A DNA stretch of 64,000 nucleotides from NCBI RefSeq assembly GCF_002994745.2, contig NC_037092.1:71523823-71587822 (forward strand), written 5' to 3'. This stretch comes from Rosa chinensis (lineage: Eukaryota > Streptophyta > Magnoliopsida > Rosales > Rosaceae). A program made the translations under genes and the position numbers. Of this stretch, positions 1 to 10,335 are shown piece after piece. The stretch's first letter is position 1. Each line of letters starts with the position of its first letter. The notes beneath the pieces are model-generated. The model was not told the origin of the DNA. It did not search any database and saw only the letters and a program-made list of their open reading frames with translations.

Positions 1-1495
1 GTTTATCTATTCTCCGCTCCATCCTCGTCATTGCCATTGCCACCTCCACCACCATCCCTACCCAAGTTGCAGCCAAAGGTTGTTGCGACACCCATTCACC
101 GCCACTATCACCCACACTTCCTTTACCCCCCGTTTTCTTACTTTTCTCTCTTTCTACCAAAACCCATATATAAACTCTCATAATCCATCCCCATAGATCT
201 CTCCAATCTCCATCTTTGACCTCCCTCGATTGGCAACACTTGCAAACAATACATAAAACATAACTCATCACCGTAGAACAATACACAAAACAAAATTAGC
301 AGTAGGAAGCTCTCAGTTTTCAAAACTTATCCATTCATGTTATGAATCAAAATAGCATACATGCCTATTAAAGGCAAAAATCACAGAGCAACAACCACAG
401 TAAAACACAAAGTTCAAATCATCGAAACAAAAACAAAAATAGCTAAAAGCTTTCATAATCGTCAGATCAGAGTTGATATTATAGATGACACAATCAAAAA
501 TCATAAACAATTTCCACAACCCATAGTTTTTCAAGATCAAGAGAAGACACAGCACCCTCTGCCTCCACGACGCCATTGGGTGTGCTGCGAGTGAAAAAGG
601 GATTATCACCATCTGAGAAGAATTCTGAATCTTGTGAAGTTGTATTGAACCTCTGTCTCGTCGCCTCTCATCCGGCCCTCTGTCTCTGCATCAATTTTGG
701 CTGCAATTTGCAACTATTTCTCACCATAACCCATGGTCGTCATCCACCCGATCTAGAGCTACGATCTCCTGGTCGAGACGTATATATATGTATTCGAACT
801 ATGAGGAAGAGAGAGAAGCTTGTACCTTTTGGACGACTCGTTTCAAAACTGAATTGGATCAGCCCCAAAATCCAAAACCAAATTAGATCAGCCCCGAAAT
901 CCAAACCTGTCCTCTCCTTCACCGACAAGGTCAAGGACTACAGCACCAGCCACAAGCTGCAAATTTGGAAGCAAAACGCCGTCGTCTTTCCAGACCCGAT
1001 CTAAGCACAAGCCAACAAGTCCCAGCTAGCCATGGCAATCGGAATTGCGTGGCGCTTAACCAGAGGGGAGATCAACTCATCCACCGCAGTTGGAAAACCT
1101 GTAGCAAGAGAAAGGAAAAGAAATGGAGGATAGGGGTTTAAGAAGAGAGTGAGAAAGTGAGGAAGATTGAGTCTGTGAAGAAGGAGACAGAGGTGCCGAG
1201 GTCGATGTCTATTGGGTTTGCATGTTTCTGGTGGAAGAAGAAGAGATAAATAGAAAAATATATATATAAAAAAAATTAAGAAAAAGAAAAAATGAATTGA
1301 GGGTATACTAGACATTTTAATGGGGTAGGGATTGTCACGTCATCTAGTTAACGGAGATTTTTTCCGGAGAGTAATGGAATAGACCTATTGGTCCAAAATT
1401 GAGAGTACAAGGAGTAAACTTGTGAAATTAGAAAGACATGGACTTAAGTGTTTTTGGGGTAAAAGTTCAGGGAGTAAACAATATTTAACCCTAAA
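1..1495. mobile_element. Possible terminal part of an inverted-repeat DNA element, cut by the window edge
   Basis: No gene is recognisable here. The last ~190 bases (about 1310-1495), read on the minus strand, resemble the ends of plant MULE-like or foldback elements: a start near GGGTTAAATATTGTTTAC followed by repeated phrases about 'ACTCCCTGAAC' and 'CCGTTAAC'. The inner part is rich in C/T tracts and has only short ORFs without recognisable domains. The partner end would lie outside the window, so neither the inverted repeat nor a target duplication can be confirmed. Confidence 0.25.
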
Positions 1496-2033
1496 GTAAA
1501 ATAAATACCAGAGCCTATTTCATGCAACTATAATGCATAAGCACTAGTAGGGTTCATGCAGTGAGCTGGTTTTTCCTCCTTCCATGCACCATCTCTAAGG
1601 TTCTGACCATGGAATTGTTTTTAAAGGACAGTCTGGTCCAGTTTAACCACTGCCACAGCTCTAACACCCTCCATAATAGCCGATTAGAGCATATCAAATA
1701 GGAGACTTGAAACCCAACTGTATAGGTTGTAACTGAGTTCTTCCTCTTTCGGCCACCTCGAACTTATTCGCCACTAGAGTTGTGTTCCTCTCTTCTTTGA
1801 TGTTCCAATGTCACTAACCATGTACATCGGATCAATGTGTGGATGGAGAAAGTATAATTAAAAAATCTTGGCACAAAATCTTTCAAGATAAACTTTTTAT
1901 CTCTTATTCATATTTGAACTACGCCCCAGAAAAGTTATAGTCGAACTAAAGACAAAATCAATTGTCATCAGTTTCAACCTGTGATGATTAAGCGGTGGCT
2001 TCAACGATTGGACTGATGTCATTTAAAAGTAGG
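1496..2033. other. Intergenic DNA, no feature recognised
   Basis: AT-rich, with stops in all frames and no repeat or domain that I recognise. It ends at the 8-9 bp target duplication of the next element. Confidence 0.5.
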
Positions 2034-2041
2034 GAAAATAT
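2034..2041. repeat. Target-site duplication, left copy
   Basis: TAAAAGTA directly precedes the left inverted repeat and recurs at 9962-9969 just after the right one. With the preceding base the two copies are TTAAAAGTA and CTAAAAGTA. Confidence 0.6.
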
Positions 2042-2557
2042 CACAAACCATGCACCAATTATCGACTGTTTTACACTTTAGTATACCAACTTTCAGAACT
2101 ATCACATTAGTGTACCAAATTTGCTTCAGTCCTTCATTTTAGTGTATACCGTTAACTTTTCCGTTATCTTTACAAAAAAAAAAAACTGACAAAGCGTAAT
2201 GGGCCCATACTTGTGAGTTTATTTGTTTAACATATTGCAGCTATAGATCTATCCTCTGCACTTAAAAGATAAACAGTAAATTTTTACTATTCATAATTTC
2301 TATCATAGATAGATTAGAGTTAATTGCTATTTGCAAAATAACTAGTAAAAACTTAGCATAAGAAAGAGAAAAATTGAGAAAAGCAAAAAATTACATAAAT
2401 AGACTCAGCAGAGAAACTCCAGAATACTAGGATAGAATCTTCCTAGTACAATAAATTATCTATAAACTTGAGAAGAATATTGAGGATTTGAAATTTACTC
2501 TTAAAGAGGAACAAAAACCTCTTAATTATTTGAGCATCGGTTAGATCTGCACATCAC

Positions 2558-2569
2558 TGGTATCAGAGC
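2558..2569 (+). promoter_or_regulatory. tRNA-Met primer-binding site of the caulimovirid
   Basis: TGGTATCAGAGC is complementary to the 3' end of plant initiator tRNA-Met. It is the conserved minus-strand primer site and the conventional origin of numbering in Caulimoviridae. It lies 31 bp before the first viral ATG. Confidence 0.85.
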
Positions 2570-2599
2570 TTGTAAAGAGCTCAAAAAGGGGAATCCCCA

Positions 2600-3088
2600 A
2601 TGGGGACAATGTCAGAATTACTATTAGAGAAGTTGAATTCTCTACTAAAATCTTCTAATGAGAAATATCAGAATTTGATACAAGAAGTATCTAGATGTCG
2701 AAATCATCTAGAAAAAGTACCAGATATAATCGCCCAATTAGAAAAATTGGAGCACAAAATAGATTATATAAAAGAACTTCCTAAAAGGGAAGAAGAACAA
2801 CTAACAAGTGTTGGCAGAAAAATCATTGAACAGCAAAAAACGCTAGATTCCATGAAAGATATACTGAAGGATAAGAAAAGGCCTCCAGTAAAATCAAAGA
2901 AAGCTAATGGATTCAAACCATTAGAGAAGCCTGAGAAGAATCCTACGCCAAGCATGATTTTTCTAGAACCTTCTACTAGTCTGACTAGTATCAGATATGA
3001 AAAACCAAAGCACTTGGTAGCAAGAGATGTCAAAATGATGAGCATCTTTGGGAAAAAGAAAGGAGTACAACTCCTAAATGCTGAATAA
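2600..3088 (+). pseudogene. Caulimovirid ORF, N-terminal coiled-coil region before the movement domain
   Basis: Begins at the first ATG after the primer site. It encodes 162 residues that are Lys/Glu-rich, with heptad-like leucine/isoleucine spacing in roughly residues 1-90 suggesting a coiled coil. A TAA at 3086-3088 ends it, but the movement-protein frame (open again from 3089, first ATG 3248) is the same frame. The stop is therefore probably a single nonsense mutation in what was one reading frame. No enzymatic domain is recognised; small coiled-coil virion-associated regions are known in several caulimovirid genera. Confidence 0.6.
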
Positions 3089-4063
3089 TTTGAATACAAC
3101 AAAATTGAACAGGAGATAAAAAACTCCGCAATTCCAAAGTTAGATTTTAAACAAATCTACAAAAGGGGAAAGTTTAAACTACTGGATAGCCACCATTTCA
3201 AACTATTAGAATTCACAACCCCTACCACAACAGGAGAAACAGATCTCTTGATGATCACTCCTGAAGAAGTTGCCAGAGCAAGAACAAAGAATTATCAATT
3301 TATGGACATTGGAGCAGTCCAAGTTGGCATAAAACTTTTTGCTAGGGAAGGCATAAACTGTTCAGTTCTATATGTCTTACAAGACAATAGACTAACAGAT
3401 TTTCAATCTAGTCTGTTGGGAACCCTTGAAGCATCTCTATGCAATCAAGTAACCTATTTCAATTGCTTCCCAAACTTCTCAACCAGCTTGAAAGATGCAG
3501 CTCACTGTTTAAGACTGAGAGTCAAGACAGATGACATATCAATGAAAAAAGATATGCAAGAACTCGCAATAGTATACAGAATATACTATAAACTGATGAT
3601 TACCACAGTAGAGCCAAAGACAAGGATATCAAATATCCTTGGTCTTACTACTGGGTTCCTCACCAGTCAAAAGAACCATTCACAACAGATTCACATGGTT
3701 ACTTGGAATGAAATAACTTTTCCCATGGAATGGAAATTATCTGGTCCGAAGAAACCTCTAGAAAATGCCAAAGCGGCAATATATGAAAGTAGAAAGACTG
3801 GAGATATCAATCTCAAATTTGACGATCACAGAAAAAGTGACGTCTATCCTGAAAATATCAGGATAAACAAAAATCTTCTCCGAAGAAGCTACAACACTAG
3901 ACAAGCTAGCGTCACTGGAGCCAAATACTCTAAAGAACCATCAGAATCTATTACTGAAAAAGAATTAGAAGCTGATCTAAATAGACCAGTTAATATGCTT
4001 AGAGAGAAAAGCTCTATGAACTCTATGATGAAGCAGAATCTTGCGAAAATCCTGAACGATTAG
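3089..4063 (+). pseudogene. Caulimovirid movement-protein domain (30K type)
   Basis: The same frame as the preceding region continues past its stop to a TAG at 4061-4063. The central part has the layout of 30K-superfamily pararetroviral movement proteins: a 'GAVQVGIKLFAREG' strand near 3311-3355 and, about 45 residues later, the 'NCFPNFSTSLKD' segment. In intact viruses this domain forms tubules that carry virions through plasmodesmata. Its C-terminal part (from ~3780) is polar and poorly conserved. It is broken on both sides: upstream by a stop, downstream by a stop and a change of frame at the coat-protein junction. Confidence 0.7.
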
Positions 4064-5265
4064 AAAAACTAATTGAAGAAATGAAAAAGTTCAATACAGG
4101 AAAGGTAAGAAAAATCCTTCCTTATCAAGATATTGAAATGGAAGAAGGAGAAAACTCCAACTCCAAAACTTTCATCATCCGAGAAAAGGGAAAACTAAAA
4201 CTCCCTGTGCAGAAAGCCCCCACGGGCATAAAAGAAGAAAGTAATTCTCAAAGATTTGTCCTAGAGGACAATATGCCTAGGGTGCCAAGCACAAACTATG
4301 GCATATGGCTAAATCTAGACAAAGCTCTAGATAAAAGAAAAGCTATTGATCAATGGGTAGAAGATAGCCTAATGATGGCCTCTACTCTTACCCTCAGAAA
4401 GTTTGAAGCACCAGATCTACAGGTGTATTATGAAACTACTCTCACAGGAGTAGCAAAAAAATATTATCTGTCTTTCAAGGAGACCGCTAAAGGAAGAGAC
4501 TGGCTAGAAGAGATAAAAAATTCAATATTCTCGTATGATTTAACAGTACCCCAGTACGATCAGTTCTGTGGAGATCTCTCAAATCTGAGTGAGAAGGCTA
4601 AAGAAACTGCTAAATCAAAATATCTATGCTCTCAAAATTTGTGACATGAGATATTTTGAAGAATACCTGAATGAATTTCAAGAATACTACTGTACGATCG
4701 GTGAACTAGAGAATACTGATCTAGTAAATCTGTTGCACAGAAAACTCCCTGAACCGCGGAGAACAGCTGTGAGAGAAAGCATAGCTGAGAAACCAATTGA
4801 AAGATTTTCAGTTGGACGAATTGCCGACAGAATCAGGCAATTACTGAAATTAAGAACAATGCAAAGCAAATTTGAGAGCCAAAATGGCTAAGAAACAACT
4901 CAAAGGAGTTGAAAATTTCTGTTATGGAATTCTGGATATGCCTACCAACTGGGGATGTCATGAATCCAAGCTCCACAGAAAAAGAAAAGAAAAATATTAC
5001 TCTAAAAAATTCAGAGAGAGTAATAAGAAAAAAGATTGGAAATTTAAGAAAAGTTCCAATTTCAAAAAACAATAGGATGAAGATCCAAAAAACAAATTCT
5101 TCAAGAAAAAGAAGAATCACCAAGCTAACCATTAGAATAATCAACCAGGCAAGAAAGCTTGCAGATGCTGGTTATGTAAAGCTGAAGGGCACTATGCCAA
5201 TGAATGCCCAAAAAAGGGTAAAAGATCTACTAAAGCTCTATTTGAAGAATACGAGCCTATTCTGA
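4064..5265 (+). pseudogene. Caulimovirid coat-protein region with zinc knuckle, frameshifted
   Basis: Coding similarity runs through three frames: 4081-4644, then 4589-4891, then further shifted pieces to ~5265. At least three indels are implied. The region is Lys/Glu-rich and includes a predicted capsid core ('NYGIWLNLDKALDKRKAIDQ' near 4287). Near its end is a CCHC knuckle of form C-x2-C-x4-H-x4-C (C-W-L-C ... G-H ... C, about 5166-5207), typical of the RNA-binding C-terminus of caulimovirid and retroviral capsid proteins. The knuckle lies in a frame different from the lysine-rich stretch just before it. The region cannot yield a continuous coat protein. Confidence 0.65.
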
Positions 5266-5781
5266 TGAAGAAGATGATGACAGGTCAGTCTACTCTGCCT
5301 GGTCTGAAGAAAAAGAATAATCTGATTCTGAAATAGATTCTGAAGCAGAATACTTGGAACCTAGACAGATGAATGTTCTAAGAGTCAAAAACTGGGAAGA
5401 AAGTAAGACAAAAGCCAAGTGAACCCTGGTACATTCGTTTGTGACTACTGCTTATGTCAAGAAAAGAATGGTCTCCCTATGTTTTGTGAAGAGTCAAAAA
5501 AGACTTACCACAAAGAATGCTTCATAGCTGAAGCAAGAAGAAAAACCAAGAATGGCCTTATCAGCCAATTGGTAGAACAAGAATATGAGAAATACTTCTC
5601 TGAGCAGAAGGAGAAAGAATTAGAAACTGTGTTCCAAGAAATTGTGGAACCCTCTTCCTCAAAAATAAAGGAAGAAAAAATCAATGCAGCTATAGAACTA
5701 GTTAAACCACCAGAAAATATTCCAGAAGAATGTAAACCATTCATACCACAGGAACAAGCTCCAGAAAAAGAGCTTCAATAA
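5266..5781 (+). pseudogene. Caulimovirid second Cys-rich region between capsid and protease
   Basis: The frame from 5419 to 5781 encodes about 120 residues. It opens with a Cys/His cluster (C-x2-C-x-C-x9-C then H-x3-C, about 5440-5520) and is followed by an acidic, Glu-rich tail that looks disordered. A second Cys-rich block after the capsid zinc knuckle is known from badnavirus-like polyproteins, but the spacing here also resembles a PHD/ZZ-type finger. Its function is unknown. The stop at 5779-5781 separates it from the protease, which continues in the same frame. Confidence 0.5.
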
Positions 5782-6408
5782 TCGAAAATCATCTTTACCA
5801 GTAGATACAGCAACTACATAGAGATTGGATTAAAATTTCTTGATCATAGAAAATATCATCTACATGCATTTGTAGATAATGGATCGGGATTTACAGTTGC
5901 AAAAAGATTTGCAATTCCAGAAGAACTCTGGAAAGAAGATAAGAAAAGAATAGTTACTGGTGTCCAGTTTGATGGAATCTACTTAACTATGAACAAGGTA
6001 GCAAAAAATGTTCACATCACCATTGGTGGAGGAACATTTGTTATAAACACTCTTTGGCAATCATAAGGCCAAGGATCTGATTTCTTGTTGGGAAATGATT
6101 TTATTCTCCAACAAAGATTTATTCAAGATGAAGAAGCGATACGCTTCAGAAAAGGAGAACGGGTGTTCTGGGTAGACCGACTTACGCAAGCAAAAAGTGT
6201 AGTAGGTCTAAACTTTACTACTCAATATCAGAGATCGCAACCAAATAGTGGTGATCATCAGCCCTACAAACCCAAATTCGAACATGTACTTCAAATCAAG
6301 CAACAACAAGAATTGTTTATCGAAAATTCTTCTTCTTCTTCTTCAGAAACAACTAGCAAAGAAGAAGAAACTAGTTTCATCCATGAGCATAACCTCAAGC
6401 ACTTTTAG
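5782..6408 (+). pseudogene. Caulimovirid aspartic protease region
   Basis: A retropepsin-like site lies at 5866-5900, reading F-V-D-N-G-S-G, where functional enzymes have D-T/S-G-A/S. The aspartate is kept but the second position is Asn. The flap and C-terminal region continue to an 'LLGNDFI' motif near 6088-6108, equivalent to the ILG-D motif that closes retroviral-type proteases. In-frame stops at 6064-6066 and 6406-6408 interrupt it. In an intact virus this domain processes the polyprotein. Confidence 0.65.
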
Positions 6409-7958
6409 AACAAGCTTAACTCTCAGAAAATTCCTACTCTCAATAAAATCAAGAAAATGGTCGAACAGAATATAGATGTCGACCCTCAGAAATTCTGGGA
6501 AAAAGACCCAGTGGTCTGTGAATTGAGATTACATGATATGAACGCCATCTATCATGTCAAAGCCATTTCTCTGTACAAAGAGAAAGATAAAAAAGAATTC
6601 AGAAAAGACATTGAAGATCTCCTGAACAAGAGATTAATTCAACCATCCACTAGCCCTCATCATGCTTCAGCATTCTACGTGAGAAATCATGCAGAAAATT
6701 TCAGAGGCAAAGCTAGAATGGTAATTGACTATAGAGATGTCGTTATCAAATCGCTCAAGTAAGAGTACTGATCAACCAGCTCAGAGGAGCTAAAGTCTTT
6801 TCAAAATTCGATGCAAAGTCGGGTTTTTGGCAAGTCAAGATGCATCCAAATAGTGTTCCCCTCACTGCATTTGAAACACCACAAGGTCATTACGAATTGT
6901 TAGTAATTCCTTTCAGCCTAAAACAAGCCCCCTCGATTTTTCAGAGAAAAATGGATGACATCTTCAAACACGTTGCTGAATTATGCGTCGTCTACATTGA
7001 TGACATTCTTGTCTTCTGCAAAAACAGAGAAGAACACATGAAACACCTCTATGAAGTTGTAAAGCTAATAGTTCAGCATGTAATTATCTTAGGAGAAAAG
7101 AAAATCTATTTTATCCTAGACGAAGTTGATTTCCTTGAAATAAACATCAAGAATGGAGTAATAAAACTCCAACCTCACATCCTTAAGAAAATCTCGAAGT
7201 TCCCAGATAAAATTCCTAATGCTAAGAGTTTAGAGAGATTCTTAAGAGTCATCAACTATGGAAGGGATTTTATTCCCAAAATCTCAGGGCTAATAGCAAT
7301 GTTATCTCCTAAAACAAGTTCCAAAAGAAAATGGAACTTCACAGAAAATGATGAAAAAATTGTGAAGCAGATAAAAGTTCTCTGCAAAAATCTCCCTCCT
7401 CTTCAACAACTAGAGAAAAATGATGAAATCATTCTCCAAACAAATGCTAGTGATAATTACTGGTCTGGTGTTGTTCTGGCAAAAATGCTTGGCACTAACA
7501 TTGAAAATATCTGTAAATTTTGTAGTGGCAAGTTCAGTCCTGCAGAACAAAATTATCCTACAGGAGAAAAAGAAATCTTAGCTGTCAAGAAAACAATTTT
7601 AAATTCTCTAGCTTTTCTTGGAAAAACCTTTACTGTACGCACCGATTGTGCTAGAGCAAAGAATTTTAAAAATTTTAAACTTGATAAAGCTGCTGATAGA
7701 GGAATATTAGCAAACTGGCAATTATTTCTTAACCAATATGATTATAATGTTGAGTTGATTGCAGGAAACAAGAACTATCTTCTAGACGCCCTAACTAGAG
7801 AAATGGCAATGTTCATCCGAAGAGATGACGATGAAGGTCGCAATCCCAGAAACAGAAGAACTGGGAAAGAACATGAAACTGCTGAGGATCCTAAAGAAAA
7901 AATCCTCACAAGGTTTCTACTAAGTCCAAAAGGACTAGCCACAACGGATCAATCCTAG
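6409..7958 (+). pseudogene. Caulimovirid reverse transcriptase and RNase H
   Basis: The RT fingers lie in the frame ending at 6762 (RMVIDYRD, about 6715). The palm and RNase H lie in the frame 6763-7958, so one indel or short deletion sits near 6750-6765. The YIDD catalytic motif is at 6993-7004 and is intact. 'FSKFDAKSGFWQVKM' precedes it, as in all Caulimoviridae. RNase H runs from ~7425. Its first acidic position reads T-N-A-S instead of T-D-A-S, while the EKEILA and RTD motifs near 7565 and 7637 are retained. A Lys/Arg-rich tail ends at 7958. The 1.1-kb open stretch is the best preserved part of the viral copy. Confidence 0.85.
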
Positions 7959-8084
7959 GATAAAGGATTGGCTAGCCTGTCTCAAAATGCAGACGGTAAA
8001 GGCTCATCAAGACTGTTGAAGGCTGTTGCTTTGCGAAAAAGCAAATAAACTCCAACTGGAGTTATAAATGTTTTTAATTATGAA

Positions 8085-9089
8085 TTGAAAACCTTTGCAG
8101 ATCCTGTGTTCAGAACTGGCAAGAAGCTAGCATACCACCTGAAGGCAATTCTAGATAACCTTCTATTTGCCTTTCAAGAAAGAAACAGTGGCATCATGTT
8201 CCCAGCCCTGTTTGCATTAGTTGAAGAACTCCATGAAAATGCTAGACCACAGTTTGAAGAAGTGCCTGAAAATACACAGCAGAGTGCTGTCCAGAATGAG
8301 AAATTTCAGTATCTTGAAGATCCTGAAAGTGCTAGAGTTCCTGTTTTAGCACTAATAGAGTATGCCTTTCATAATCTCATTGGAAGTCAGAATTCTGACT
8401 CGTTTCCTCCAACACTCTTCGTAGTCCCTGGACCTTATGTTGGAAGGTATGTAGTCAATGTTCAGAGTGAACATCCTTAAGAACACAAGCTGTGGCTTAT
8501 TGAAAATGGTTTTGTTAATAATCTTTGGACTAAAACCAATAATGATCTCAAGTGTTTACCACCCATCATAGTCAATACAGTTAAAAATGTCAGAAAAAAT
8601 GACTGTATTCTCAGGTTGAAATTTAGATTAACTCCTCCAGAATGGATCCAAAGTAGAAATGGTGAAGTTGAATATATTTCTTCATATCATTATGTGAGGA
8701 TTATTCAAGGAAGATATCTTCAGCTTGCATGTGTGGGATACAATGGTCAACCAAATTCTAGCATTCCTTGGATGAAGGCCATGTCCCTTGACTATATCCA
8801 AAAGATCATTGAAGAAGATACAACAAACACATTCCTGGCAACAGAAGAGAAAATTATAATCACTGCCTATGATCATCCTGAAGCTGTGAGCAGTGACCTT
8901 TTTCTATCTCTCAAGAGAAAGGAAATCGATTCTACGTTAGCATGTTTGCAGTGGATCCAGAAGCTTGAAAATGACAACCACTACAAGATGTATGCAGATG
9001 CAGACACAGAAGATAATGAAGTGAAAGCCAGGATGGATAACAACTCTCTTGTCCTAGGCAATAATTCAGAAACTGACGAAAACATGTGA
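8085..9089 (+). pseudogene. Caulimovirid ORF downstream of RNase H, possible viroplasmin/transactivator-like
   Basis: Two open pieces, 8085-8480 and 8616-9089, lie in the same frame and are separated by a stop at 8478-8480. Together they span about 335 codons. A segment near 8410-8460 reads LFVVPGPYVGRY, recalling the 'VV-x-GP-x-x-G-x-Y' core of the caulimovirus viroplasmin/RNase H1 N-terminal fold. The rest has no recognisable motif and the end is acidic and Asn-rich. In genera with a separate last ORF that protein is often the translational transactivator or inclusion-body protein. That identity is inferred from one short motif and position only. Confidence 0.45.
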
Positions 9090-9301
9090 AGCAGCAGGTG
9101 TAAAAATGACCGAAAGCAACTTTGGCTTTTCCTAAAGATGTTTTTGCTTTTCAGAAAAGAATAAGGTGAAAAATATTTCACCTAAAGGAATCTGCTTTTC
9201 ACCATCCGACCTCCATCATCAGGAGCATTCACAAAAGCAGAAAATAATAGAGTTGTACTGTACATTTTAATGTTTTAAATTCTGGTTTGAGTTCCGCTCC
9301 C

Positions 9302-9308
9302 TATATAA
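9302..9308 (+). promoter_or_regulatory. TATA box of the caulimovirid pregenomic promoter
   Basis: TATATAA within CTATATAAGGAGC, about 210 bp after the last viral ORF and in the position of the 35S-type promoter. Transcription would start about 30 bp downstream and run through the leader at 9335 onward. In the circular virus it would continue to the primer site now at 2558. Confidence 0.6.
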
Positions 9309-9471
9309 GGAGCTTTAGTTTTAGTTGCAGAGCATCAGAAAAAAGAGCAGAATCATATTCTCTCAAAAAATAAGAAAGTTAGAGTCATCGTAGTAGCAGT
9401 GTGCTCTTCCTAGAAGTCCCAAGGAAGGAGTGTACTTTTAATCCAAGTAAGTCTTTACAGTCATGAATAGC

Positions 9472-9493
9472 TAAACAGCTTTTTAGCTGTTTA
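9472..9493 (+). other. Short perfect hairpin in the caulimovirid leader
   Basis: TAAACAGCT and AGCTGTTTA form a 9-bp stem around a TTTT loop, inside the region expected to be the 5' leader/3' end of the viral RNA. Such leaders are highly structured in this family; the role of this hairpin is unknown. Confidence 0.4.
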
Positions 9494-9961
9494 CCCAAGA
9501 GTGAGGCTCTGGGTTTATCAATTTGTATTGTGCCCAGTATATTGTCACAAAAATTTATGTTTTATTAAATTTTTTTTGTCGTTATTTATCTGTTTGAAAA
9601 ACTGCAAATAGTTTTAAACATATCTTGCATTTACTAGAATTGTTCTTCACTAAAGCAGCAGTGATTCCGCCTTGTTAGTAACCGCCTAGACAAGAGGTCG
9701 TTAGGTGAATTGTGGCATATTGAAGGCTAGTCCTTAGGAGAGAAGGGTTTTTGTTTATCTGCATGGTATAATAGAATTATTGTAGATTTCCAACAGTAGT
9801 CAAATAGTAGAACTTAACGGTCAAAATTAACGGTTTCAGTCTTATATACCAAAATGATATTAGAATGCAAAGTTCATACACCATTCAAATAGTTTTCAAA
9901 ATTCATACACTAAATTATAAAATCATCCATACTTAATACACTTACTTGTGGTAAAATCTCC

Positions 9962-9969
9962 TAAAAGTA
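9962..9969. repeat. Target-site duplication, right copy
   Basis: TAAAAGTA directly follows the right inverted repeat and matches 2034-2041. Confidence 0.6.
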
Positions 9970-10335
9970 AGTAACGAGGTCGGTACATAGAATAGTTTCT
10001 TGTAAGCCACTTGGTTTTCGTTTATGTATCTGTACATTGTAATGTTCGGAATTACAAGTGACCACGTAGCAGCAGATCGTTATTTATTTAACAGCTCCCG
10101 CTTTCTGACTTCACCTTTCCACACTTCCATTTTCTGGTCCACGATTCTTCGCCCACAAAAGTCTTCGCCTGAGCTCCCCCTCCTCTGCTTTTAACCCAGT
10201 CCCGGAAATGGAATTAGCGTTTAGCTGCTCATCTCTCTCAGGTAAACAGAGTCTCTAACCCAACTCGCATCTATTTGCTCTGAATTTCACCTTGAGTCGA
10301 ATTGGGTTTCCTTCGATTTTGTGAATTTCATAACC
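9970..10335 (+). promoter_or_regulatory. Upstream region of GRAS gene 1
   Basis: Only about 370 bp separate the inverted-repeat element from the start codon. It holds AT-rich sequence (TTATTTATTTAA near 10080) and a pyrimidine-rich leader from ~10130. A CAG|GTAAAC donor-like site lies at 10239-10247, but no clear acceptor follows before the ATG. I cannot identify the core promoter with certainty. Confidence 0.35.

Larger units (their letters stand above)
2180..9795 (+). mobile_element. Endogenous caulimovirid (plant pararetrovirus) copy, near full length, decayed
   Basis: About 7.6 kb, within the size range of Caulimoviridae genomes. The order on the plus strand is tRNA-Met primer site, N-terminal coiled-coil region, 30K-type movement protein, coat-protein region with a zinc knuckle, second Cys-rich region, aspartic protease, reverse transcriptase (YIDD), RNase H, a downstream ORF, then a TATA promoter and leader-like region. 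The promoter is at the right end and the primer site at the left, so the circular genome was linearised within the leader. Frameshifts and stops break every long frame, so the copy cannot encode a polyprotein as it stands. The genus is not certain; the extra ORF after RNase H argues against a simple single-ORF petuvirus type. The exact viral/host boundaries near 2180 and 9795 are estimates. Confidence 0.85.
2042..9961. mobile_element. Inverted-repeat (MULE/foldback-like) element whose interior is an endogenous pararetrovirus
   Basis: The left end (2042 to ~2175) and the reverse complement of the right end (~9810-9961) align over about 130-150 bp at roughly two thirds identity. Shared phrases include TTTAGTxTA, AACTAT, GTGTA, TTTGC and a CCGTTAA...CCGTTA pair at the inner edge. 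The outer ends read GGGAAAATATCACAAA and GAGATTTTACCACAAG. TAAAAGTA flanks both sides (2034-2041 and 9962-9969); adding one base gives a 9-bp duplication with a T/C mismatch, as expected of MULEs. The interior between the arms is almost entirely caulimovirid. The simplest reading is that the viral sequence integrated into an existing non-autonomous element, but capture by the element cannot be excluded. Confidence 0.6.

Noticed and set aside
1001..1315. Minus-strand open stretch rich in Phe/Leu/Pro
   Set aside because: It comes from pyrimidine-rich DNA and has no signal peptide plus domain architecture or other support.
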